From Lachnospiraceae bacterium (GTDB lineage Bacteria; Bacillota; Clostridia; Lachnospirales; Lachnospiraceae): a stretch of 64,000 nt of DNA. Numbering within the stretch: position 1 is the stretch's first letter; each line of letters opens with the position of its first letter. The DNA lies in NCBI GenBank assembly GCA_015057455.1, contig SVEH01000012.1:24405-88404 (forward strand). Reading direction: 5' to 3'. The position numbers and the translations under genes were made by a program. The notes beneath the pieces were generated by a model. The model worked only from the letters and a program-made list of their open reading frames with translations. It made no database searches and was not told where the DNA came from. Positions 19,343-28,948 of the stretch are shown piece after piece.

Positions 19343-19479
19343 TCTTTATTCCCTCTTCCTAATCATTCAACCCAAAACAATTTTACATGGGTTAAGTTAT
19401 TAAATCCTATTTAATTGTCATATAAATTAATTTTCTTACAACCTAATAATTATAACATATTATTAGTGTTATTCAAATC

Positions 19480-21483
19480 TTATTTTTCAATCATTTGTTT
19501 TAAATCATCTTCACTTATTACACTAACTCCCAAATCATTAGCCTTAGTAAGTTTACTTCCTGCAGCCTCACCGGCAAGTAAATAACTAGTTTTTTTGCTT
19601 ACACTTGATGCAACTTTCCCGCCATAGCTTTCTATAAGTGTTGCAGCTTCTTTTCTTCCCATTGAAGGTAGTGTTCCTGTAATAACAAATGTAAATCCTT
19701 CAAATATCTGCTCATTTGAATTCTCATTCTTCGTTACTTTTGTATTCACACCAGCTTCAATTAGTTTCTTTAGAATCTCTTTATTAGCTTCATTATTAAA
19801 ATAGTCATAGATTCCAACTGCTGTTATTTCACCTATATCATTAATCTCTACTAATTGCTCTATTGTTGCATCTGCTAATTCTTCTATTGAATCAAAATTA
19901 CGCATAAGTTCCTTTGCCGCTGCCTTACCTACATTAGGTATTCCCAAACCTGTAAGAAGTTGAGCTGGCTCATGCTCTTTTGACTTCTCTATTACATCTA
20001 ATAGCTTATCTGTATTCTTTTCTTTTCCTATTATACCTTGTTCTATAAGTTCTTCTCTATAGTTCTTCAATGAGTATATATCAGCTATATTATTAATATA
20101 ACCTAGTTTAATTAAATCTATTATATATCTCTCGCCAAAGCCTTTTATATCCATTGCATCACGACCAACAAAGTTAATAATGTGTCTCTCTAATTGAGCT
20201 TTACAGTTAGAACCTGTACATCTTATATCGGCCTTATCATCTTTAACAGCCTTAGCTCCACATACAGGGCACACATCACCTATAAGATATCTACTTGTAT
20301 TGACTGGTCTTTTTTCTATTACAACTTTTTTAACCTTTGGAATAATCTCTCCTGATTTATATACAACTATTGTATCGCCTATTCTTATATCTAATTCATC
20401 TATATAATCTTGGTTATGCAATGTTGCTCTTGATACGCTCGTACCACATAATCTTATAGGGTCAAATATAGCGGTTGGTGTTATTCTACCTGTTCTACCA
20501 ACGCTTAGTTCTATTTCTCTAAGAACACTTTCTTTCTCCTCTGGTGGATATTTGTAAGCAACCGCCCACTTTGGAGTTTTAGTGTTCTCTCCTAATCGTT
20601 TTCTATCTGCTATATTATTAAGTTTTACAACTGCACCATCAATATCATATGGAAGTTCGCCTCTAGCTTGTCCTATCTTATCTATTGCCTCCCATACTTC
20701 ATCTGCAGTTTTACACACATAATAATTATCTATAACCTTAATTCCATTGGACTTAAGATACTCATAGCCTTCTATATGAGAAGTAAATTCCTTCCCCTTA
20801 GCATCTTGTATATTAAAGACAAACATTGATAGGTTACGCTCTTTTGTAATCTTGCTATCTAATTGTCTTAATGTTCCTGCCGCACAATTACGAGGATTAG
20901 CAAATAATTTCTTACCAAGCATCTCTTGTCTTTCATTAACCATATCAAATGCTTCATTAGTCATGTATACTTCGCCACGAATCTCCAAATACTCTATTGG
21001 ATTCTTTAACTTCTTCTTTACATCCTTAATAACTAATGCATTCTGAGTTACATCTTCACCTTGATTAATGCCATCACCTCTAGTAATTGCCGTTGTAAGT
21101 TGTCCTTCTTCATATCTTATAGCCATAGATAACCCGTCTATCTTCGTCTCAACAACAAATTCAGTACCTTCACCTAATGTAGCTATCGTATCATTAACAA
21201 AACTATCTACATCTTCTTTATTGAAGACATCTTGTAGTGATAACATAGGCACTCTATGCTTTACTAAAACTCCTGCTTCTCTCTTAGCACTTCCACCAAC
21301 TTTCATAGTTGGTGAATCTGCCGTTACAAGTTCTGAGTTCTCTGCCTCTATCTTCTTCAATTCTTGCATAAGCATATCATATTCATAATCAGATATCTCT
21401 GGATTATCTTGATTATAGTATCTGTCATTATGATAGTTTATCTTTTCTACAAGCTCATTATATTTAATCTTAATACTTTCCAT
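19480..21483 (-). CDS. ligA: NAD+-dependent DNA ligase LigA
   Basis: Seals nicks in replication and repair using NAD+. The 667-residue protein has all LigA parts in order: the Ia domain with YHNDRYYNQD, the adenylation domain with the active-site Lys in VETKIDG, the OB-fold, a four-Cys zinc finger (CPVCGAK...CTGSNC), helix-hairpin-helix repeats (GLGIPNVGKAAAKEL) and the C-terminal BRCT domain (FVITGTLPSMGR). rluF lies upstream on the same strand, 31 bp away, so co-transcription is likely. Assignment is secure. Confidence 0.98.
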   Translation of the reverse strand: MESIKIKYNELVEKINYHNDRYYNQDNPEISDYEYDMLMQELKKIEAENSELVTADSPTMKVGGSAKREAGVLVKHRVPMLSLQDVFNKEDVDSFVNDTIATLGEGTEFVVETKIDGLSMAIRYEEGQLTTAITRGDGINQGEDVTQNALVIKDVKKKLKNPIEYLEIRGEVYMTNEAFDMVNERQEMLGKKLFANPRNCAAGTLRQLDSKITKERNLSMFVFNIQDAKGKEFTSHIEGYEYLKSNGIKVIDNYYVCKTADEVWEAIDKIGQARGELPYDIDGAVVKLNNIADRKRLGENTKTPKWAVAYKYPPEEKESVLREIELSVGRTGRITPTAIFDPIRLCGTSVSRATLHNQDYIDELDIRIGDTIVVYKSGEIIPKVKKVVIEKRPVNTSRYLIGDVCPVCGAKAVKDDKADIRCTGSNCKAQLERHIINFVGRDAMDIKGFGERYIIDLIKLGYINNIADIYSLKNYREELIEQGIIGKEKNTDKLLDVIEKSKEHEPAQLLTGLGIPNVGKAAAKELMRNFDSIEELADATIEQLVEINDIGEITAVGIYDYFNNEANKEILKKLIEAGVNTKVTKNENSNEQIFEGFTFVITGTLPSMGRKEAATLIESYGGKVASSVSKKTSYLLAGEAAGSKLTKANDLGVSVISEDDLKQMIEK

Positions 21484-21514
21484 TTCTTTTACCTTTAACC
21501 TATATTTCCTCTCA

Positions 21515-22234
21515 TTATAACATTGACTTTAACTTATTAATTTCTTCACTTGATAATTCTCTGTACTTTCCTATCTTAAGATTACCAAGTTTTATATTCA
21601 TAATTCTTATTCTTTTTAACTTTGTTACTTTATATCCAAAATAATCACACATTCGTCTTATCTGTCTATTTAGTCCTTGAGTTAAAACTATTCTAAATGT
21701 GTTGTCATTAATCTGCTCAACAACGCACTTCTTGGTTACAGTGTCTAAAATAGGAACTCCATTTGCCATATTTTTTATAAACGTATTATCTATTTTTTTA
21801 TTAACTGTAACAATGTACTCTTTTTCATGATTGTTTCTTGAACGTAATATTCTATCTGACATATCACCATCATTAGTAAGCAAAATTAAACCTTCTGAAT
21901 CTTTATCCAATCTTCCTATTGGATATATTCTCTTAGGATAATTAATGTATTTAACTACACTTATTCCTTGCTCATCTGAAGTGGAACAAATAATTCCCCT
22001 AGGCTTATTAAAAGCAAGGAGGATTAATTCTTCCTCCCTGCTTACCTTCTTGCCATTACATATAATCTCTTGATTCTTCGATACCTTTTGTCCAAGCTGT
22101 GCCTTTACTCCATCCACGTACACTAATCCACGTTCTACTAATCTATCAGCTTCTCTTCTTGAACATACCCCAGAATCACTAAGATATTTATTCAATCTAA
22201 TTAATTCATTGTCATTAATTATATCTTTCTTCAT
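21515..22234 (-). CDS. 23S rRNA pseudouridine synthase, RluF type
   Basis: A pseudouridine synthase of the RsuA/RluB/RluE/RluF group. The start ATG 22234 follows AGGTGG at 5 bp; a GTG three codons upstream is less likely. The S4 RNA-binding domain is residues about 10-60 (LNKYLSDSGVCSRREADRL). The catalytic Asp is in PIGRLDKDSEGLILLTND. The C-terminal NRQIRRMCDYFGYKVTKLKR fits the RluF subgroup (23S U2604) rather than RluB. The 239 residues are full length. It precedes ligA on the strand. Confidence 0.9.
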   Translation of the reverse strand: MKKDIINDNELIRLNKYLSDSGVCSRREADRLVERGLVYVDGVKAQLGQKVSKNQEIICNGKKVSREEELILLAFNKPRGIICSTSDEQGISVVKYINYPKRIYPIGRLDKDSEGLILLTNDGDMSDRILRSRNNHEKEYIVTVNKKIDNTFIKNMANGVPILDTVTKKCVVEQINDNTFRIVLTQGLNRQIRRMCDYFGYKVTKLKRIRIMNIKLGNLKIGKYRELSSEEINKLKSML

Positions 22235-22258
22235 ATATACCACCTAACTCTACAAATC

Positions 22259-22957
22259 CTATCCAATCGCTTGACTTGGATCTGCTGAAACTGTTGGTAC
22301 AGGTGTTGCTTCTGTTGTTGCTGTTGGCGCTGGTGCTTCACCGCCACCTTCTTCTGTCTTTTTATTGGAGTTCTTATATAAATCTTTTAATATCTTATTC
22401 TTATTAATTAATTCATATACTTGATCATTAACGCTCTTTATCTTTTCCATAACTTCAGGATTCTTTAATGTTAAATCATTATATTTTTTAATCTTCTCTG
22501 TCTTCTTACTATCTCCAACTTTACCTGAATATATAACTAACTTGCCCTTATATTCACACACATAACATTGCTTTATATTAGGCATAACCACATCAATATC
22601 TTGCCAGATATCCTCTTGATATATAAATACTACATATGTGTTATCATAATATCCATCAACTGTATATGTAGTTATCTCCTTTACTTGGTTACTATACTTA
22701 TTCTCTTTTTCTATCGTTGCCTTTGCTTCATCATCTAACTGATTAACACACTCTGCAAGTGTATCATAATCTTCACTTTTCTTAGCTTTTACATACTTTT
22801 CTACTAGTTTATTAACTTCCTCATACTTATTCTTTTCTAAATGTCTTGTTGTTGCCAACTTCATTCTATCTCTAACAGTTACTGATACAAATAACATACC
22901 ACATAGCATTGTTACAATGTTTATCATTATAACTGCAATCCTTACTTTGAACTTCAT
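22259..22957 (-). CDS. Unknown membrane-anchored exported protein
   Basis: I do not recognise this 232-residue protein. It begins with a basic residue and a hydrophobic stretch (about 5-27, VRIAVIMINIVTMLCGMLFV), so it is anchored or secreted. The region of about 45-190 is a mixed alpha/beta domain with NTF2-like features (KSEDYDTLAECVNQLDDEAKATIE). The end is a Gly/Pro/Thr/Ala-rich tail (about 205-232), as in Lachnospiraceae envelope proteins with PTATTEATP linkers. It ends 25 bp before rluF and may be in the same transcript. Confidence 0.6.
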   Translation of the reverse strand: MKFKVRIAVIMINIVTMLCGMLFVSVTVRDRMKLATTRHLEKNKYEEVNKLVEKYVKAKKSEDYDTLAECVNQLDDEAKATIEKENKYSNQVKEITTYTVDGYYDNTYVVFIYQEDIWQDIDVVMPNIKQCYVCEYKGKLVIYSGKVGDSKKTEKIKKYNDLTLKNPEVMEKIKSVNDQVYELINKNKILKDLYKNSNKKTEEGGGEAPAPTATTEATPVPTVSADPSQAIG

Positions 22958-23124
22958 GATATTCTCCTTCAGATTTATTTCTTAACATCTACATTCAGTT
23001 AAACATAGATTACATATCATCTTCAACTCTAACAATTGAAAATAATATCCCTATTTTCATTATCCTTATTAAGTTTACATTAAAATCATTCAAAAGTAAA
23101 GAGTTAACTTATTGTAACTTATAT

Positions 23125-24102
23125 CTACTTTGTATACTTTTTGTACCAAGTAATGAATTTCTCTAATCCTTCTTCTAGGCCTACCTTGGGCTTATAACCT
23201 ATAATTCTTTCTAATTCTTTAATTTGAGCATATGTAATAAAAACGTCACCTTTTTGCAATGGTAGATTCTTTCTTATCGCTCTTTTTCCCAAATGCTTTT
23301 CCAATATATTAATTACATCATCCACGCTTTCAGGACTACCATATCCAACATTATATACTTTGTAGCTAACATTATTCTTATCCTTTGATGGAGTAACATT
23401 AAGTAACCTTACAATAACTTCTACCACATCATCAATATAAGTAAAGTCTCTATACATGTCTCCACTATTATATACCTCAAGAGCCTCACCCTTAGTTATC
23501 TTATCTGTAAATTTATAATATGCCATATCTGGTCTTCCATATGGTCCATACACACTAAACAATCGTAATCCTGTCATATTTATACCATACAACTTACTAT
23601 AACTATATGCCATTACTTCATCACTTTTCTTTGTTGCTGCATATAAACTTGACGGCATATCAGAATTGTCTTCTTCTGAGAAAGGAATATCTTTACTATC
23701 TCCATATACTGAACTAGAAGATGCAAATAATAAATGACTTATAGGGAATTCTCTACAACATTGCAATACATTAAAAAATCCTACAATATTAGAATCAATA
23801 TATGCCCTTGGATTCTCTATACTGTATCTAACACCTGCTTGTGCAGCTAAATTAATAACAATATCTGGCTTATATTCTATAAAAGTTTCTTCTAGCGTTC
23901 TATAATCTTCTAAGCTAGCTTTTTTAAATATAAATCCATCCTTTGTATTCAAAATCTTTATTCTATCTTTTTTTAATTCTTCAGAATAATAATTATTCAA
24001 GTTATCATATCCTATTACAGTATAATTATCCTCTAATAACCTTTTTGACAAATGAAATCCTATAAAGCCTGCTGCTCCAGTTATTAAAACAGTATTTTTC
24101 AT
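23125..24102 (-). CDS. NAD-dependent sugar-nucleotide epimerase, UDP-glucuronate 4-epimerase-like
   Basis: An extended short-chain dehydrogenase of 325 residues. The NAD-binding GAAGFIG motif is at residues 8-14, and the catalytic Tyr-x3-Lys is in YAATKKSDE. The stretch YYSEELKKDRIKIL after the first helix, and VYGPYGRPDMAYYKF, are typical of UDP-glucuronate 4-epimerases (CapI/LpsL group). It would supply UDP-galacturonate for a cell-surface polysaccharide. No glycosyltransferase cluster surrounds it. A terminator separates it from the KTT-repeat gene. Epimerase is firm; the exact substrate is inferred. Confidence 0.87.
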   Translation of the reverse strand: MKNTVLITGAAGFIGFHLSKRLLEDNYTVIGYDNLNNYYSEELKKDRIKILNTKDGFIFKKASLEDYRTLEETFIEYKPDIVINLAAQAGVRYSIENPRAYIDSNIVGFFNVLQCCREFPISHLLFASSSSVYGDSKDIPFSEEDNSDMPSSLYAATKKSDEVMAYSYSKLYGINMTGLRLFSVYGPYGRPDMAYYKFTDKITKGEALEVYNSGDMYRDFTYIDDVVEVIVRLLNVTPSKDKNNVSYKVYNVGYGSPESVDDVINILEKHLGKRAIRKNLPLQKGDVFITYAQIKELERIIGYKPKVGLEEGLEKFITWYKKYTK

Positions 24103-24129
24103 ATACTTATTCCTCTCTTATGCAAAAAT

Positions 24130-24159
24130 AGAGGCTGTGAAAGAATTCACAGCCCCTCT
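24130..24159 (-). terminator. Terminator after the KTT-repeat gene
   Basis: Stem AGAGGCTGTGAA with TTCACAGCCCCTCT, one base bulged, loop AGAA, lies 27 bp after the stop of the KTT-repeat protein. A T-run follows on the minus strand. Confidence 0.85.
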
Positions 24160-24185
24160 GTATTCATAAACTCATTATGTACTAA

Positions 24186-24890
24186 TTAATCAAGTACTAC
24201 ATGTCCTCTATAGTTATCATTAACTACATAATATACTGTATTATCTTCAACTTTAACATATGTCTCCATAGTCTTAATTGAAGTTTTCTTATTACCTGCT
24301 TGTACATAGTTCTCAACACATCTATCAAGAATATGTTGTTGTGATAATTCCTTACCAGCATATTGTACATGTAATGAAATAGTAATCTCTTCTGCTTTCT
24401 TAGTTGTTGTTTTCTTAGCTGCTGTAGTTTTTGTTGTAGTTACCTTTGTTGTCTTTGCAGCTGTCTTTGTTGTAGTTGCTTTTGTTGCAGCCTTTGTTGT
24501 TTTTGCTGCTGTAGTCTTAGTTGTAGCAGCTTTTGTTGTAGTTGTCTTAGTTGCTGCTTTTGTTGTTTTTGCTACTGTAGTCTTAGTTGTAGCAGCTTTT
24601 GTTGCAGTTGTCTTAGTTGCTGCTTTTGTTGTTGCAGCCTTTTTAGTCTCTGCTTTCTTTGGTTCTATCTTAATAGCCTCTTTTGTTGCTGTTCCTTTTT
24701 TCAAAATAACTGTCTTCTTTGCTTTTTCATCAATAGTCTTTACATTAGTTACATGAGAAGCTTTCAAATCCGCAGTAGCAACACCGCTAGTTTTTGACGC
24801 GCTCTTCTTTGTTGAAGTATTAATTATAACTTCAGCTTTCTTAGGTTCTACTTTAGTTATTGCCTTAGTTGTCTTCTTAGTTGTTGCCAT
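24186..24890 (-). CDS. Histone-H1-like Lys/Ala/Thr-repeat protein with DUF6465-like C-terminus
   Basis: A 234-residue protein. ATG 24890 is preferred to the upstream TTG because GGAGG lies 7 bp before it. Residues about 1-165 are almost wholly Lys, Thr and Ala, with repeated KTTxAKTTKAAT units of the kind seen in histone-H1-like and AlgP-type DNA-binding tails. The C-terminal ~65 residues form a folded domain starting EEITISLHVQYAGKEL, which I recall as DUF6465 from Lachnospiraceae. Nucleoid or nucleic-acid binding by the tail is inferred from composition. The gene is flanked by terminators on both sides, so it is monocistronic. Confidence 0.75.
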   Translation of the reverse strand: MATTKKTTKAITKVEPKKAEVIINTSTKKSASKTSGVATADLKASHVTNVKTIDEKAKKTVILKKGTATKEAIKIEPKKAETKKAATTKAATKTTATKAATTKTTVAKTTKAATKTTTTKAATTKTTAAKTTKAATKATTTKTAAKTTKVTTTKTTAAKKTTTKKAEEITISLHVQYAGKELSQQHILDRCVENYVQAGNKKTSIKTMETYVKVEDNTVYYVVNDNYRGHVVLD

Positions 24891-24987
24891 ATTCAATCCT
24901 CCGTAAAATCAATATTCTCTATAATGCAAATATATCTTCTAGACACATTATATTCACTTTTCATAATACCTTAATTTTCTACAAAAT

Positions 24988-25022
24988 GCAATACAATTTA
25001 CATTTTTTGTAAATTGTATTGC
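24988..25022 (-). terminator. Terminator after cheV
   Basis: Perfect 15-bp arms (GCAATACAATTTACA and its complement) around a T-rich loop, followed by a T-rich stretch on the minus strand. It lies about 95 bp after the cheV stop and could also serve the opposite strand. Two 18-bp direct repeats (AATTCTTAATTAAATTTT) lie beside it at about 25040-25080. Confidence 0.8.
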
Positions 25023-25114
25023 GGTATTTTAATCCTATTTAATTCTTAATTAAATTTTAATTCTTAATTAAATTTTAATTCTCGATAGAACTATAGTTAA
25101 AATTCTACTATAAA

Positions 25115-26029
25115 CTAATTATTATCAAACATATCATTTAATTGCTTAATTACCAATTCGATATCCGGTTTACCTTGCATAGCATCTGCTCTTACCAAAG
25201 TATCATCATATAAATTATCATTATCTACTATAGATGAGAATACTATTATTGGTATATTCTTTAACATATTATCATTCTTTAATGTTGCGATAAATTGTCT
25301 TCCATCCATAATAGGCATCTCAATATCAGTTATAATACAATCGAATTCATTAGGTTTACCTTTTTGTTTATATGATGTCAAAATTTCCATTGCTTGTTTT
25401 CCATTAGATGAAAGTTCCACATTCTTATATCCTGATACTTCAAGACACTCTTTTAACTCTCTTAAAATTAATGAAGAATCTTCAACTAAAAGAATTTTTT
25501 GTTTAAATATTTTATCTGTTCTAAACTTTTCAAGATTTTTTGAATTGATTCCTAAATCATCATTAATTTCAGATAAAATCTTCTCTAAATCTAATATAAT
25601 AATTAGTCTCTTATCAATTCTTACAATACCTGTTGCCAAAGAATGTTCATCATCAATTGTATTATCTGGACGATTAATATCTTTCCATTGTACACGATGT
25701 ATTCCCACAACTTCTTCAACGTGGAATGATACTGTTATATTGTTAAATTTAGAAACAATCGCCATATCATGATTACCATAATCATAATTTCTAAGGCGTA
25801 ATGCTTTCGCTAAATCAACACTTGTAATAATCATATTTCTTGGCATAAATATACCTTCAATAAATTCATGCGCATTTGGTATAGGAGTAACTGCCTTATA
25901 TGGTAAAATTTCCTTTATTTTACTAACATTAATACCATAGCAATTCTTTCCTATTCTAAACTCCAATAACTCGAATTCGTTTATTGCTGTTTCCATAACA
26001 TTACTCTTAGCATTATCTGTTTTAATCAT
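25115..26029 (-). CDS. cheV: CheV-like chemotaxis coupling protein (CheW + receiver)
   Basis: A 304-residue cytoplasmic adaptor between chemoreceptors and CheA. ATG 26029 is selected by GGAGG 8 bp upstream. The CheW-like domain (about 15-160) includes FELLEFRIGKNCYGINVSKIKEIL and VVGIHRVQWKDI. The C-terminal receiver (about 175-304) has the acidic pair near LLVEDSS and the phospho-acceptor Asp in TDIEMPIMDG. No other chemotaxis or flagellar gene is in the window, so it acts with genes elsewhere, or modulates a non-flagellar Che-like system. The PH-domain gene upstream is 36 bp away. Confidence 0.93.
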   Translation of the reverse strand: MIKTDNAKSNVMETAINEFELLEFRIGKNCYGINVSKIKEILPYKAVTPIPNAHEFIEGIFMPRNMIITSVDLAKALRLRNYDYGNHDMAIVSKFNNITVSFHVEEVVGIHRVQWKDINRPDNTIDDEHSLATGIVRIDKRLIIILDLEKILSEINDDLGINSKNLEKFRTDKIFKQKILLVEDSSLILRELKECLEVSGYKNVELSSNGKQAMEILTSYKQKGKPNEFDCIITDIEMPIMDGRQFIATLKNDNMLKNIPIIVFSSIVDNDNLYDDTLVRADAMQGKPDIELVIKQLNDMFDNN

Positions 26030-26064
26030 GGTAATTCCTCCCAATCATTTATATAATAATTACT

Positions 26065-26427
26065 TTATTCACCATCTACACTATCTGCGTCTATATCCAT
26101 TGTATGCAATGTCCTCTTCTTAACTCTTTGATTTTCAGACTGTTCGTTAATAAAATCCCTTATTGCTTCTCCATTCTTAACATGTGTGATTGTTAACGTT
26201 TGATCTGTAACATCTCCTGTATAACAAACTATTGTGCTTAATCCACACATTCTTTCTAAAAGACTTCTTACTAACTTAACATCTTGGATTTTGTACATAT
26301 ATGTACTATCTTCTACTAATGTAAAAAATCCTTTCTTTATAGTGATATTCTCTTCATCTATAAGATATTTTGTAAAACTTATTGGTAGTCCAAAAAATAA
26401 TATTCTCTTCTTTTCTACAAACTTCAT
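26065..26427 (-). CDS. Small bacterial PH-domain-like protein
   Basis: A 120-residue protein with a beta-rich pattern (ISFTKYLIDEENITIKKGFF...YKIQDVKLVRSLLERMCGLSTIVCYTGD) that fits the bacterial PH family known from YdbS/YdbT-like proteins. The last 25 residues are polar (SENQRVKKRTLHTMDIDADS). No membrane segment is seen, unlike YdbT. It lies 12 bp after a lipoprotein gene and 36 bp before cheV, so the three are likely one transcript. The function is unknown; the fold call is moderate. Confidence 0.6.
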   Translation of the reverse strand: MKFVEKKRILFFGLPISFTKYLIDEENITIKKGFFTLVEDSTYMYKIQDVKLVRSLLERMCGLSTIVCYTGDVTDQTLTITHVKNGEAIRDFINEQSENQRVKKRTLHTMDIDADSVDGE

Positions 26428-26439
26428 TGCTCTCTCCTT

Positions 26440-27171
26440 CTAGTCTAAATCAACTGTTGTTTGAATATCTTTAGTAGTTATTTCTATTTTTTTATCTAAC
26501 TTAGCATCCTTTTCATCTACACTATAGACTAAAGATGCAGTTATACTTTTATTCTTCTCAATACTAGCTGATAGGAAATTCAAGTCATTATCTATTGCTG
26601 TTTGCAACGGACTATACTCTTTAGCTTCTATATATAACTTACAATTTGAATTATTATATAGAACTTTGGCTTTCTTATCACCTTTATTAGTTATCTTAAA
26701 ATCAACTTTAACTAATTTCTTTCCTTTTTCAGCCTCTAAATAATAAGCTCCTTTAGATAAATCGTCAACAACCTTTGTTTTCATTACCTCTACTTTTATT
26801 TTTTCATTAAAACCTAAAGCAGACCCTATACTTACTTCCTCTTTTGTCTCTTCTTCACTGTCTTGTGTATTAGAATCTCCTTCAGTTTCATTATCTTGTT
26901 GTTCTTTTTCTTGTTCCTCTTTCTCTTGTTCCTGTTCTTCCTCTTTATCCTCATCTTTACTTAAACTAGTTTCGTCTATTTCTTCTCTAATAAAAGGATT
27001 ACCAGAAACATCTACTAATTTATACTCGTAACCTTTCGAGTGTCTTAGTACTATTTGTGCCGTATAATCAGCCACTACATTTTGCTCTCGCTGCGATAAA
27101 TTATTATCGCCAGTACACCCTGTAAGCATTAATATACATACACTTATGCATATAGCTAACCACTTTCTCAC
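26440..27171 (-). CDS. Lipoprotein with a DUF4352-like C-terminal domain
   Basis: A 243-residue exported lipoprotein. The signal peptide ends in lipobox LTGC with Cys19. A polar linker rich in Glu, Gln, Lys and Asp spans about 75-115. The C-terminal ~115 residues (KVEVMKTKVVDDLSKGAYYLEAEKGKKL...) form the immunoglobulin-like fold seen in DUF4352/DUF5067 domains of Firmicutes lipoproteins, whose role is unsettled. It follows the histidine kinase by about 70 bp and precedes the PH-domain gene by 12 bp. Confidence 0.75.
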   Translation of the reverse strand: MRKWLAICISVCILMLTGCTGDNNLSQREQNVVADYTAQIVLRHSKGYEYKLVDVSGNPFIREEIDETSLSKDEDKEEEQEQEKEEQEKEQQDNETEGDSNTQDSEEETKEEVSIGSALGFNEKIKVEVMKTKVVDDLSKGAYYLEAEKGKKLVKVDFKITNKGDKKAKVLYNNSNCKLYIEAKEYSPLQTAIDNDLNFLSASIEKNKSITASLVYSVDEKDAKLDKKIEITTKDIQTTVDLD

Positions 27172-27244
27172 CTTATCAACCCCTAAGATTATTATTCCTC
27201 TTATAATCTATTTTACCAAATTTTGACATTTTTTTCAATATAGA

Positions 27245-28933
27245 TTATCCAACTTTACAATCAAGTTCAAACCAGAACTCCACTCCACCATCTACATTAT
27301 TAGCTCCACATTTTCTATCATGTTTTTCCATAATTGCCCTTACGATAGAAAGTCCTACTCCACTTCCACCATATTCTCTAGTACGAGCCTTATCAACTTT
27401 GTAGAATTTATCCCATATTCTATCTATATCTTCATCTGGTATATGACTGCCTGAATTAAATACACTCACTCTAGCTATATCATCATTAACTTTCACTTCT
27501 ATTTTAACTTTTTTCTCTTCGTTAACATGATTTAATGCATTACTAATGTAGTTTGTTACTACCTCTTCTATCATATATTGGTCAGCCCATACATATAGTT
27601 TTTTCTTTCTTGCAAATGTAACATTAATCTCTTTTTGTTTAAATAAAATATCTGTGGATGATATTATTCCTCTTATCATCTCCACTATATCAAATCTCAC
27701 TATATCGGCTGATGTTTGTCCAAATTCTATTTGATTTAAATCAAGTAATTTCTTTACTATATTATTCATCTTCTTAGCTTCGTCTTCAATTACTTCACAA
27801 TAGAACTTTCTTGACTCTAAATCATCATCATTAATATTCTCACTTAGTCCCTCTGCATATCCTTGTATAAGAGCAATTGGTGTTTTTAATTCATGCGAAA
27901 CATTAGATAAAAATTCTCTTCTCATCTCATCAATTTCTTCTTTTTGTTTTATATCTCTCTTTAATTCATTATTGGCATTCTTTAATTCTGTTATAGTTTT
28001 CTCTAATTTCTTAGATAATGAATTAATACTTTCTCCTAATACTCCAATTTCATCTTCTGATACAACATTATACTTCTCATCAAAATCTAAATTAGCCATT
28101 TTTCTAGCAATACGAGAAACCTCTAATACGGGTCTTGTTACGCTATTGCTAATAAAATAAAGTATTATACTTGCTATTGCGCCTACTAGTAATCCAATAG
28201 TTGCTAGAAATCTATTAGAAATTCTTGCGCTTTCTTCCATTACTTCAAAGTTTATATTTAAGTTAACGGATATCCCTGACTCTAACATACCTATTAATTC
28301 TAGATTTTGAAACTTCAACCTATTATCATAACTTTTATAAATTATATAACTCTCTGTTTGTTTTATAATATTCTTCCTTTTTAAATCATCTGACCTTATA
28401 ATTTTATCTTTAAAATGCTCCCTTTCTCTTAAAGAATTATTTGTTGGATAATAAATCTCGTAAAAGAATTCATTACCAACTTCATATTTTTTATATAAGG
28501 TTACAGTTAATCCTAACTTAGACATAGCTCTTTCTAAGTCTGTAAATAAGCTATCCATCTCATTGTTTTCAATATCATCACTATATTGTGTCACAACCTC
28601 TTCAGTAAATTTTTCATCAATAAACTTATATGCTTCTTCGACTGCTTGAAGTTTTGACTTTTCATAAACACCTTGCAAAAATAGTTTATTAATTACCCAA
28701 CATAAAATAATAATACAAACTACAGACGCTATCATTATAAGAGATAATCTAAGCCTTAAAGACTTTTTAAGATTAATCTTTATTCCTTTTACATCCTTAT
28801 ACTTTGTATTTCCTTTATCATTATATTTACTATTACTATTTAAATTATTTTTTTTATCACTATATTTATTATCGCTATTGCTATTTAAATTATTTTCTTT
28901 ATCACTACTATTATTGTCTACTTTCTCTCTCAT
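27245..28933 (-). CDS. Membrane sensor histidine kinase
   Basis: A 562-residue kinase. The first ~60 residues are cytoplasmic low-complexity Asn/Ser/Lys/Asp sequence containing two near copies of NNLNSNS. A membrane segment (about 66-87) is followed by an extracellular sensor (about 88-240), a second membrane segment (about 240-262), HAMP, HisKA with the phospho-His in SNVSHELKTP, and an ATPase domain with GSGVGLSIV. It partners the response regulator 15 bp upstream. The ligand cannot be read from the sequence. The long repetitive N-terminal tail is unusual. Confidence 0.93.
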   Translation of the reverse strand: MREKVDNNSSDKENNLNSNSDNKYSDKKNNLNSNSKYNDKGNTKYKDVKGIKINLKKSLRLRLSLIMIASVVCIIILCWVINKLFLQGVYEKSKLQAVEEAYKFIDEKFTEEVVTQYSDDIENNEMDSLFTDLERAMSKLGLTVTLYKKYEVGNEFFYEIYYPTNNSLREREHFKDKIIRSDDLKRKNIIKQTESYIIYKSYDNRLKFQNLELIGMLESGISVNLNINFEVMEESARISNRFLATIGLLVGAIASIILYFISNSVTRPVLEVSRIARKMANLDFDEKYNVVSEDEIGVLGESINSLSKKLEKTITELKNANNELKRDIKQKEEIDEMRREFLSNVSHELKTPIALIQGYAEGLSENINDDDLESRKFYCEVIEDEAKKMNNIVKKLLDLNQIEFGQTSADIVRFDIVEMIRGIISSTDILFKQKEINVTFARKKKLYVWADQYMIEEVVTNYISNALNHVNEEKKVKIEVKVNDDIARVSVFNSGSHIPDEDIDRIWDKFYKVDKARTREYGGSGVGLSIVRAIMEKHDRKCGANNVDGGVEFWFELDCKVG

Positions 28934-28948
28934 CTTCTCTTGCCCATT

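Noticed and set aside
24400..24660. Repeats resembling a CRISPR array in the KTT-repeat gene
   Set aside because: The periodicity follows codons for Lys, Thr and Ala; there are no unique spacers of constant length. No other array was seen in the window.
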